Origin: Chrysochromulina tobinii
Taxonomy: Eukaryota; Haptophyta; Prymnesiales; Chrysochromulinaceae
DNA: 12,905 nucleotides
Reading direction: 5' to 3'
Assembly (NCBI GenBank): GCA_001275005.1
Contig: JWZX01000361.1
Location: 1 to 12,905 of the forward strand
The notes below the pieces were generated by a model. The model did no database searches. It was not told the DNA's origin and was given only the letters and a program-made list of their open reading frames with translations. The stretch's first letter is position 1. The number at the start of each line of letters is the position of its first letter. The translations under genes were made by a program, and so were the position numbers. Shown piece after piece: positions 1-6,488 of the stretch.

Positions 1-407
1 AGCGTGTGACGGATCTCGTCGGCGTCGGGCGGCAGGCGCAGCATGCTGATGCTGCCGCCGCTTGCGGCGGCCACGTGCACTGAGAGAACGTTCAAATACT
101 GCCCGTACTTGAGTGCGTGCTGCTGCTGCTCCTGCTGCCGCTCGGCCGCCGCCTCGAGAGCATCCAACGCGGCGGCCTCGTCGCTGAGAGCAGCAAGCAC
201 GCGCTCGCGCAGCGCGCGGATCTGCGACTGCCGCGGGCGCAGCTGGGCGGCGAGCAGCCGGTACCGCAGCGCGTCCGCGTCCGCGTCGTGCAGGCGACGA
301 CTCCAGAGCGAAGGCGCGAGTGCCGCCATTGCGACGCCCGCGACGACGCCATCGAAAGTTTGGTCTCCGTACCTAGTTGGAGGTGGTTTCATCCGCAATC
401 TGGTCAT
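1..407 (-). CDS. Partial hypothetical protein, hydrophobic segment plus coiled coil, runs off left edge
   Basis: The minus-strand frame is open from an ATG at 405-407 to the window edge, giving 135 codons with no stop; the gene continues to the left. The protein begins MTRLRMKPPP. A mildly hydrophobic stretch follows at about residues 20-35 (GVVAGVAMAALAPSLW). From about residue 38 to 100 it is rich in Ala, Leu, Arg, Glu and Gln with heptad-like spacing (for example RALRERVLAALSDEAAALDA), so a coiled coil is likely. A less charged end follows, with LNVLSVHVAAASGG. I recognise no family. The coding call rests on the open frame, the amphipathic helical composition and the head-to-head arrangement with the next gene. 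Other possible starts are the ATGs at 390-392 and 327-329. The frame also stays open upstream of 407 with no further ATG, so the start is uncertain. Overlapping frames in this GC-rich stretch give arginine/serine-rich, implausible proteins. Confidence 0.55.
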   Translation of the reverse strand, partial: MTRLRMKPPPTRYGDQTFDGVVAGVAMAALAPSLWSRRLHDADADALRYRLLAAQLRPRQSQIRALRERVLAALSDEAAALDALEAAAERQQEQQQHALKYGQYLNVLSVHVAAASGGSISMLRLPPDADEIRHT

Positions 408-542
408 ACCCGCTCGGTGTGCGTCCAGTCTAGCAAGTTTGGTGCGCTCTCGTTGCGCGCGTCGCTTTTGAGCGCATCGCGCGCGCGCCCCGCAGAAGCG
501 CGCGAGCGTGTGCTTGCAGTTCAGTAGTCGCTGCCTGGGCCG
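408..542. promoter_or_regulatory. Divergent intergenic spacer, presumed bidirectional promoter
   Basis: This 135-bp gap separates two divergently oriented genes, so it must hold both 5' ends unless an upstream exon exists. It is GC-rich, with a run of alternating CG around 455-505 (gcgcgcgcgccccgc). I see no TATA box. The string tgcttgcag ending at 519 could be a 3' splice site feeding the plus-strand gene, which would mean a hidden first exon further left. The promoter role is inferred from position only. Confidence 0.3.
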
Positions 543-3197
543 ATGGCGGAGGAGATGCTGGAATGTACCTTGCCCACTCTCTTGCGCACTGCATGGGGCG
601 TGCCCTTGAGCAGGTGCGAGGCCGGCGTCACGTATGGCTGCTTCGACGGTGGGCATCGAATGTGGGTCTCGAATGGCTGCCGTGGCAACTTTCGCTGCAG
701 TTCGAGTTCTGAATTCATTCGCTGCGATCCCAAGCTGCGAATCCACGGCAACCCCACGCTCAGTCATAACGTGACTGCACGCTTCAACTGCATGTGCTCC
801 AAACAAGCCATCGCCTGGCCGCCCGTCGAGGAAACACTAAAGTCGATGCAGCGAGTCAAATGGCCCGAGGCTCTGCCACGCGTCAACGCGTGGCTTGGCG
901 CCATCATCAGCGTCAGCGCTACAAATACGCGGTACAAGATGGTTGAGGCGGTCATCGTGGCATGCGGTTTCGTGCCAAAGCACGTGCCAGCCGCGAAACC
1001 GCAGCACTTTGCCAGTAGTGCGCAGATGCTGCTCGAGCTTTTTGGGAGAGCCCGGCAGCGGATGACCAAGATGAGCCCATTTGAAGTCGCGCTGCTCGTT
1101 TCCCATCGGCGTGCTCTGGAGATGATTGCGCATAGCGACAACGAGTGGGGTGCCGTATTTGAGGACGACGCGATCCTAAATCCAATGGTGGGCGCGTTGC
1201 GCGCGGGCCATCTGCTGCATACTGCTTTCTCTGCTGCGGGCGACCAAACCTTCATCTACCTCGGCGCCTGCAACCCGGATTGTGTGCCGGCCGAGCCGCT
1301 TACTGGCTTCCACGGACTTCCTCATGTGCTCTTGCATGCAGGCCGTTGCCGAGGCTACTGTACGCACGCGTACGCGCTGCCTCGCACCCTGGCTGCCACC
1401 TTCTTCGACGACGTATTTGGATGCCAGAACAGCTCGACGACATGCGGCGCTGAATGTGCACTCCGACCGTGCTACATGGATTGGGCGTTTCGCCGCCACT
1501 TCACTCGGGGCCCGACGGCGTGGCTGGTAGGTGGCGGGCTCCGCAGCCCATGGGCCAGCGACCATCGTGGCCTCTTCTTGCAGAATCGCTCGTCTGCGTT
1601 GCAAAACAACGTCTCCGGCACGAGCTTGAGAGGCATGTTCCGCTGGCAAGCGCGTTCGCTTGAGGCAGTCGCGGAGGAACGCTGCAACGACCTGTTCGGC
1701 ATGGGCAGCAATTCTTCGAAGATGGATAGCAAAAGTGCACGACGATTGCCGCTGCGGCAAGTGCTCGTGACGCCTAAGTGGTCTGGGCGCGTGGGCAACC
1801 TTTTGTTCGAATGGGCTGGGCTGCTGGGAGTCGCCGCACGGCTGCAAGCCTCCGTACCGACCTCTCCGGTGGCCCTGAACGTGCCTTCAACTGACAAAGT
1901 GCCGGGCGTTTCATTATTCAAGCAGTTTCCCACCCTTTTAAAGACGGTGACCTTGTTCGAGATCTCCGAGGAGGACTCGGAGCGACGTTCGACCTTTTCC
2001 CGTAAGAAGGCTGGGCCGTTTGGAGTCTTCGGGACAACGTATGCAAAAGAGCTTCCCAATTTGCTGCGCAACTGCACAGCTTGCACTTTCACGATGCAGG
2101 AGAGCAAGTCGAACTCGTATGGTGAGGCAGACCTGCTCCGCCTCGAGACCTGGGTGGCCTCTCCCCCAATGCACTGTGAAGTCGGTCTCGTCGAGCTCGC
2201 CGGATACTTCCAAAGCTACAAATATTTTGAGGCCATCGCTGAACAGGTCATCCGTCCGTCACTCGCTGCGCATGCGCCTTCAACATGGAATGCTGCGAGA
2301 TCCATCCTCGACAAGGCTCGAGGAACAGGCGCCGAGAGTGCTCGTCGGCTGCTCATTGGAGTGCAGGTCCGACTGGGCGATAAGCTCAAAGGGGAGTACC
2401 GAAGCGTTTACGAGCCGGTGGCTTGGGAGTACTATTCCAAAGGAATGCGGCATATGGCCCAGGTCCTGCAAACCACGGTATCTCGTCACCGTAACATTGC
2501 ATTCATCGTCACCGCTGGAGGCAGTCAAAACGCCAACACTACAAGGGACATCGCCGAGGCCAAGCTGCACCTCGCGAGAGCGGGAGGTCGTCACCCAGTT
2601 TTTTTTACAGGCTCAACCGATCCGTACGTGGACCTGGCGGTCCTGCGGGCCTGCGACGGCTTGGTCATCGGCGCGAGCAGCTTGGGATGGTGGGCGGCGT
2701 ACCTCTCTCATCTTCCTGCGGGGCGCGTCATTGTTCCGAGGGACATCTATCGGCCGAGCCATCGCCTGAGCGAACAGTTCAACGGTTCCGAATACTACCT
2801 TCCCGAATGGGTGCAGGTCGCCAACAACGGAAGCAGCGCTTTCACCACACACCTCACACAATCGGGCACAGATGTGATGATGGATTCGGTCAACAGTGCT
2901 TCAACGCCACGATTGCCCAAGCAAACACTGGGAAAGGGTCCTGCTGCGATGATGCAAAAGAACAGGAACATACCAACGCCAACGCCACGGTGGCCTAAGC
3001 AAATAGTGGAAAACGGGCCGGCAAGAATGAGATCGACTCGAGAGAGCGTTCGAAGAAAACCCAAGCTGATTCCTCAGGATGATAGCTGGTGGACCAGCTT
3101 CTGGCGCAGCATGGTCCTATCGCTCACAGCCACTGGTGTGAGTGCGGCTGCTATTGTGGCGTGGATGCTGACTACTCAACGCCTCAAGGGTGGGTAG
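543..3197 (+). CDS. Two-domain glycosyltransferase: GT25-like domain fused to GT11 (alpha-1,2-fucosyltransferase-like) domain, C-terminal membrane helix
   Basis: The protein has 884 residues and the first ATG after an in-frame TAG at 525. Residues 25-61 form a Cys-rich module with WVSNGCRGNFRC, resembling the DUF3011-type GCRG motif. Residues about 115-350 look like GT25 (LPS/collagen galactosyltransferase family): SHRRALEMIA, then the acidic motif FEDDA (206-210), the THAYALPR segment and DWAFRRHF. Residues about 405-757 look like GT11: GRVGNLLFEWAGLLG (415-429), the HxRRGD-type loop as VQVRLGD (607-613), and the strongly diagnostic SSLGWWAAYL (712-721). A single hydrophobic helix lies near the C-terminus (about 853-876), followed by a short basic tail. 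Many N-x-S/T sites suggest a lumenal protein. The likely role is glycan synthesis in the Golgi, with GDP-fucose as one donor (family knowledge); acceptors are unknown. Oddities: no clear N-terminal signal peptide, and the anchor is C-terminal rather than the usual N-terminal type II anchor. A missing 5' exon is possible. Confidence 0.85.
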   Translation: MAEEMLECTLPTLLRTAWGVPLSRCEAGVTYGCFDGGHRMWVSNGCRGNFRCSSSSEFIRCDPKLRIHGNPTLSHNVTARFNCMCSKQAIAWPPVEETLKSMQRVKWPEALPRVNAWLGAIISVSATNTRYKMVEAVIVACGFVPKHVPAAKPQHFASSAQMLLELFGRARQRMTKMSPFEVALLVSHRRALEMIAHSDNEWGAVFEDDAILNPMVGALRAGHLLHTAFSAAGDQTFIYLGACNPDCVPAEPLTGFHGLPHVLLHAGRCRGYCTHAYALPRTLAATFFDDVFGCQNSSTTCGAECALRPCYMDWAFRRHFTRGPTAWLVGGGLRSPWASDHRGLFLQNRSSALQNNVSGTSLRGMFRWQARSLEAVAEERCNDLFGMGSNSSKMDSKSARRLPLRQVLVTPKWSGRVGNLLFEWAGLLGVAARLQASVPTSPVALNVPSTDKVPGVSLFKQFPTLLKTVTLFEISEEDSERRSTFSRKKAGPFGVFGTTYAKELPNLLRNCTACTFTMQESKSNSYGEADLLRLETWVASPPMHCEVGLVELAGYFQSYKYFEAIAEQVIRPSLAAHAPSTWNAARSILDKARGTGAESARRLLIGVQVRLGDKLKGEYRSVYEPVAWEYYSKGMRHMAQVLQTTVSRHRNIAFIVTAGGSQNANTTRDIAEAKLHLARAGGRHPVFFTGSTDPYVDLAVLRACDGLVIGASSLGWWAAYLSHLPAGRVIVPRDIYRPSHRLSEQFNGSEYYLPEWVQVANNGSSAFTTHLTQSGTDVMMDSVNSASTPRLPKQTLGKGPAAMMQKNRNIPTPTPRWPKQIVENGPARMRSTRESVRRKPKLIPQDDSWWTSFWRSMVLSLTATGVSAAAIVAWMLTTQRLKGG
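2902..3030 (+). repeat. 78-nt in-frame tandem duplication in the glycosyltransferase stalk
   Basis: The word caacgccac recurs at 2902 and 2980, and the next ~40 nt are similar in both copies. In protein terms TPRLPKQTLGKGPAAM (788-803) is repeated as TPRWPKQIVENGPARM (814-829), a 26-codon period. The repeat lies in the Pro/Lys-rich linker between the GT11 domain and the membrane helix, so it probably sets stalk length rather than chemistry. Confidence 0.75.
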
Positions 3198-3450
3198 TAA
3201 ATCGATCGCGTACGTATTCAAGGCCAGCTGTCTCCCGTCCAGATACGGTACAGCTCTACAGCTGAAGACAGCCAGGAGACGGACCGAAAACTACAGGTCG
3301 GAAAAAGCACGGTTTCGATTAACAACACCGCAGCCCGGCCGTCAAACGGACAAATAGATATATGATGATAGTCATATCGGCGGTATAGAGTACGCGGATA
3401 TTCTGTACTTCTACTACAGTGGTATCCCTTGATACGGAAGTCTCTAGACT
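3198..3450. other. Convergent intergenic spacer
   Basis: This 253-bp spacer lies between two genes that end facing each other, so it should hold both 3' UTRs and polyadenylation regions. It is more AT-rich than its neighbours, especially 3340-3440. It contains a small perfect inverted repeat, ATATGA at 3360-3365 with TCATAT at 3372-3377, and a looser pair (ctgtctcc near 3229, ggagacgg near 3275). I see no ORF, tRNA or canonical AATAAA signal. Confidence 0.5.
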
Positions 3451-5913
3451 CTACGTCGATGGTATTACTTCAACCCCTCTCCCCGCCTCGAGCTCGACGT
3501 CGCCTGCCGCGCCAGGCGGGCCCTGCTTTATCTTCTTCTTCTTCTTCTTGGCCGGGACGTCCGGACTCGAGGGCGGGCCGTCGCTCTCATCCAGTACCAC
3601 CTCTCGCAGCGCCTCGGCGCCTCCTTCCTCCAAACGCTCCCTTTCAAGGCGAGCCTGCCGCAGTTCGCTCAGGGCCGCGTCCGTGGCCACTCTTGATTGG
3701 ACGTGTGAATCAGACGTGTGAATCAGAGCCGAGTCCGTGGCCACTCGAGTTGCGCTGGTCGCACTCGTGGACTTACCTTGCACCTCCTCCTTCTTCTCAG
3801 CATTGACCCAAGTTACGGAGAAGACAATCTTGCCTTGCGGGAAGACGTCTTCACTGAAGTTGATGCGCTCGTAGTCCGCGAGCGCCTGAAGGCTGACGCT
3901 CACCTCGCCCATCGCGTCATCGCTGTCCAACACGCCCATGTCCTTGTCCGTGATCACAAGCTCGAGTTGCTGTGAAAGCAGTTTGCCCAAGCGCTTCACT
4001 TTCCATGGACCCAGCGTCTCGTCCCACACGGGGTAGAGCGTCCTCTCCTTGATGGTACTCTGCACTCGTTGTTTGCCCAGCACGGCGCTGACGTACGGAT
4101 CCGCACTGCCATTCGTGTCCGCGGGCTTGAGGCCATCCGCGTAGAGGAGGTGGATCCGCAGCTCGCCACGTCCCTCGAGCCGCAGGTGCTTCTCGGCGGC
4201 GCTCGTGGACTCGAGCTGAATAGGTGGTGGCAGCTCGGGCCGTCTTCCACGCGCACGCACCGCCTTGAGGACGGGCGGGAGCTTGGCGCGCTCCTCTTCG
4301 AAGGCGCGCCGGCACTTTTCCATGTCGGCCTCCTTCCGGCTCCCCTTCGTGATCTCCTGATCCAAATTCTTGAGGAAGGCGTCAAAGTCGATCGACTGCC
4401 CATGTAAGCAGGTGGCAAGTTCGCTGAAGGAAAGGCCATATGCGCCCTGGGCGGCGTCAACGTCTGTGTCGGCATCCCTGAGTACTGTGTGAGCAATGGC
4501 ATGCGCCTTCTCCCAAGGAACCCAGGGTGTCCCGTCGCTCTTCTCCGCGTGCGCGAATGCTTTGCAGATGTCGACGGGCTCGATCGCACCGTTATTGTCT
4601 GGATCCAAGTCTCGATAGATGAGAGCTGTAAGGGCGGCCTTCATGCCCAGCTCCGCAAACTCGCCTCGCTTCGAGACGAGCTCCTGGCGCTTATTTCGCA
4701 GCACTGTCGACGAGCCGTTGGGCAGGCAGTAGAATGCCACTACGTCCGCGACTAGGTTGGCCGACCCCGCGACGACGACGGCGCTCAGGAGCACCTTGAG
4801 AAGCACGAAGAAGTCGAACGCGTACACCTGCCCGGTGACATGGAACTTGAAGACGACTCCGCGACGATGGCGGTCGACGATGTCAAACTCGGAGGGCGTG
4901 CCTCCCGGAAGCGCCGCCGATCCGACCCACACGGCGTTCTGCCGGCCGACTTCCACATCGACGGCGACGATGCTCGACAGGCGCACCTCGGCGTGCACGC
5001 TGCGGTTGCCGATGATGGCGCGTCGAGAGTACGGATCCAGATTCGTGTACGAAATGTCGACACGCAGGCTCGCTCCCGTCGATCGGCGGTTGGGGAGGAC
5101 GCCGCTCGGGCCCGTCCTTGTCGATGGGTTGGGCGCGTCAAGGCTGATGCCGGCTGCAGCAAGCCACTCGCTGAGGGGGAGCTGGAGCGCCACGCCCGCA
5201 TCAAAGCGAAGCCGCGTGCCGTTCGCGAAGACCAGCTCGCTCCAGAGGCCCTCCTCGCCAGGCAGCGCTCCCACCGATGACCCTCGCCAACTGCCATCGA
5301 CCACATACGCGTGCTCGAAACTCAGCGACATGCGCTCGACGGCAAAGGGAAAGATGGTCTGCCGCAGCTCGCACCCACACTGCCCACTCTGGCGCTGGAA
5401 TGGCACGCCGCCGCGCGTCGAGCATGCTGTGCGACGAGTGCGGTTGCCGTCGTCGGCGCAGCGCCAGCCTGTGGTGCGGGTCTCTGTGAGCGCGCTCGTG
5501 AATGCCATCGCATCTTCCGTCTTGTACGTCAGCTCGGACGGTCGGAAGAGACGGCATGGGAGTGCCTGCTGCTGCTGCTGCTGACCCAGTTGCAGCATCC
5601 ACGGCTCTGCGCAGTAGGGTGCCGTCAGTGCAGCAGGACGCACACTGGTCGTGCTTGGCATGCCCCCTTGCGTGCTCCACGCGTTGACGATACCACCGGG
5701 CACCTCGGTCATCGCCCACGCGTTGCTGAAGTGCAGAGGCAGCAACGCCACTAACATCGCGATCAGCACGCAAGTATAGTAGAGCATGCCAACCTCCGGC
5801 ACATCGACCTTGATGTACTTGGGCGTCTGGTAATAGAGGAGCCACGGCGCGTGCGTGCGGATCCACGGGGAGCCACAGGATGGCTCCATGAGGCAGCTGT
5901 ACGACAGGCCCAT
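3451..5913 (-). CDS. P2X-like two-transmembrane channel with EF-hand and C2 domains
   Basis: The protein has 820 residues and starts at a true ATG, the first in a frame that opens at 6063. The N-terminus has the P2X YxTxK motif (YYQTPKYIKV, Y28/T30/K32) just before TM1 (about 41-60). The ectodomain (about 61-365) has cysteines at 101, 120, 152, 164, 179 and 181. It ends in RGVVFKFHVTGQVYAFDFF, matching the P2X GIRFDxxVxGxxxxFD signature, and leads into TM2 (366-392) with the conserved Gly/Ser and Asp390. The cytoplasmic part has one good EF-hand loop (DPDNNGAIEPVD, 437-448), a degenerate second one near 480-500, and a C2 domain (about 582-705). The C2 calcium ligands look complete: D599, D605, D656, D658, D666. 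The tail has a coiled stretch and a lysine run (789-796). P2X receptors are trimeric ATP-gated cation channels. The KxK after TM1 that binds ATP in animal P2X is not visible here, so the ligand is open. Calcium entering the pore could act on the attached EF-hand and C2 (inference). Confidence 0.8.
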   Translation of the reverse strand: MGLSYSCLMEPSCGSPWIRTHAPWLLYYQTPKYIKVDVPEVGMLYYTCVLIAMLVALLPLHFSNAWAMTEVPGGIVNAWSTQGGMPSTTSVRPAALTAPYCAEPWMLQLGQQQQQQALPCRLFRPSELTYKTEDAMAFTSALTETRTTGWRCADDGNRTRRTACSTRGGVPFQRQSGQCGCELRQTIFPFAVERMSLSFEHAYVVDGSWRGSSVGALPGEEGLWSELVFANGTRLRFDAGVALQLPLSEWLAAAGISLDAPNPSTRTGPSGVLPNRRSTGASLRVDISYTNLDPYSRRAIIGNRSVHAEVRLSSIVAVDVEVGRQNAVWVGSAALPGGTPSEFDIVDRHRRGVVFKFHVTGQVYAFDFFVLLKVLLSAVVVAGSANLVADVVAFYCLPNGSSTVLRNKRQELVSKRGEFAELGMKAALTALIYRDLDPDNNGAIEPVDICKAFAHAEKSDGTPWVPWEKAHAIAHTVLRDADTDVDAAQGAYGLSFSELATCLHGQSIDFDAFLKNLDQEITKGSRKEADMEKCRRAFEEERAKLPPVLKAVRARGRRPELPPPIQLESTSAAEKHLRLEGRGELRIHLLYADGLKPADTNGSADPYVSAVLGKQRVQSTIKERTLYPVWDETLGPWKVKRLGKLLSQQLELVITDKDMGVLDSDDAMGEVSVSLQALADYERINFSEDVFPQGKIVFSVTWVNAEKKEEVQGKSTSATSATRVATDSALIHTSDSHVQSRVATDAALSELRQARLERERLEEGGAEALREVVLDESDGPPSSPDVPAKKKKKKIKQGPPGAAGDVELEAGRGVEVIPST
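3674..3745 (-). repeat. 54-nt-period duplication with nested 13-bp tandem repeat in the P2X-like tail
   Basis: The 18-mer at 3674-3691 recurs at 3728-3745 with one difference, a period of 18 codons. It encodes RVATDSAL and RVATDAAL (residues 723-730 and 741-748). Between them the 13-mer acgtgtgaatcag stands twice in direct tandem (3701-3713, 3714-3726). The repeat sits in the region after the C2 domain and keeps the frame. It looks like a recent slippage or duplication. Confidence 0.8.
5566..5583 (-). repeat. (CAG)6 tract coding for polyglutamine
   Basis: Six pure CTG units on the plus strand are read as CAG on the minus strand and encode Q111-Q116 in the P2X-like ectodomain, about 50 residues after TM1. 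A second trinucleotide run (AGC, read as GCT/Ala) lies at 5926-5937, just upstream of the start codon. These are ordinary microsatellites and may vary in length between strains. Confidence 0.85.
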
Positions 5914-6488
5914 GATGATGATTGCAGCAGCAGCAGCGCCACTGACGGCGTATGATGGACGGGGAAGCGTCCACCTCGACCCCTCGTGGTTTTCGTTGAA
6001 GTCTTCAATCTCAGATTCGAGAACGGGGGCCCTCCTTCCTGAGCGTTTGGTAAGCTTGTGGTTTTAGGTGAAGCCATATTGTGAAACGACCCAAGGCCCG
6101 GCGAGGTCCCCTGACCGGCCGGAACCCATACCGGTAGCCCGTAAGGTCGAGGCGGCCCAGATGGGCCTCCCCTGCCACTGCTGCCTGAAGTCCCGGCCCC
6201 GCCGGCAACAGGCCCGTCAGTGGCCGTCTCGCCCCCTGCGGAAGGTAGCGCGAGTCGCGGTTATTGAATGCCCAGCGTTGAAAGGGAAGTTGACGCTGGT
6301 TTGACTGTCTTGCGGAATGGGCGAAACCGACGGATCCGAACCCCGGCGGTTGAAGGGAATCAAAGTTGGGCATGAATGAGCACGTCTTCCCTGTCACAGA
6401 CGTGTCACGTGTAGCCCCGAATATTGTAGGTAAGTGGAGGGGCGGGGAACAGCGACTCGAAGTCCCCCCACTAGGGCTCGTCAGCGGC
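5914..6488. other. Non-coding stretch: retroelement 3' end plus upstream region of the P2X-like gene
   Basis: These 575 bp lie downstream of the recombinase stop and upstream of the P2X-like start, both on the minus strand. The stretch must contain the 3' terminus of the retroelement and the promoter of the P2X-like gene, but I cannot place the boundary. Several inverted repeats are visible: GGCCCA/TGGGCC (6154-6167), a long hairpin at 6174-6224, and CCAGCGT/ACGCTGG (6272-6299). Between 5923 and 6063 the frame of the P2X-like protein stays open without an ATG, so an extended or spliced N-terminus is possible. I compared it by eye with rRNA and tRNA and saw no match. Confidence 0.5.
6174..6224. 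repeat. Long imperfect stem-loop
   Basis: GCCACTG (6174-6180) pairs with CAGTGGC (6218-6224), CCTG (6184-6187) with CAGG (6209-6212), and CCGGC (6193-6197) with GCCGG (6201-6205). Together they form one nested hairpin with small internal loops. A second independent stem of 7 bp, CCAGCGT/ACGCTGG, follows at 6272-6299. Such structure could belong to the terminal or internal complementary repeats of a DIRS-like element, or to a structured transcript end; which one cannot be told here. Confidence 0.45.

Noticed and set aside
43-527. Plus-strand ORFs of 136-142 codons over the left end
   Set aside because: They are antisense to the coiled-coil gene. Their Cys/Arg/Ser-rich composition is typical of a shadow frame of a GC-rich gene.
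3360-3377. Inverted repeat ATATGA/TCATAT as a transcription terminator
   Set aside because: Six-base AT-rich arms are weak, and eukaryotic genes do not end at such hairpins. It is mentioned only as part of the spacer.
4757-5584. A 275-codon plus-strand ORF inside the P2X-like gene
   Set aside because: It is antisense to a frame with clear TM, EF-hand and C2 motifs. Its own product is Arg/Ser/Thr-rich without motifs.
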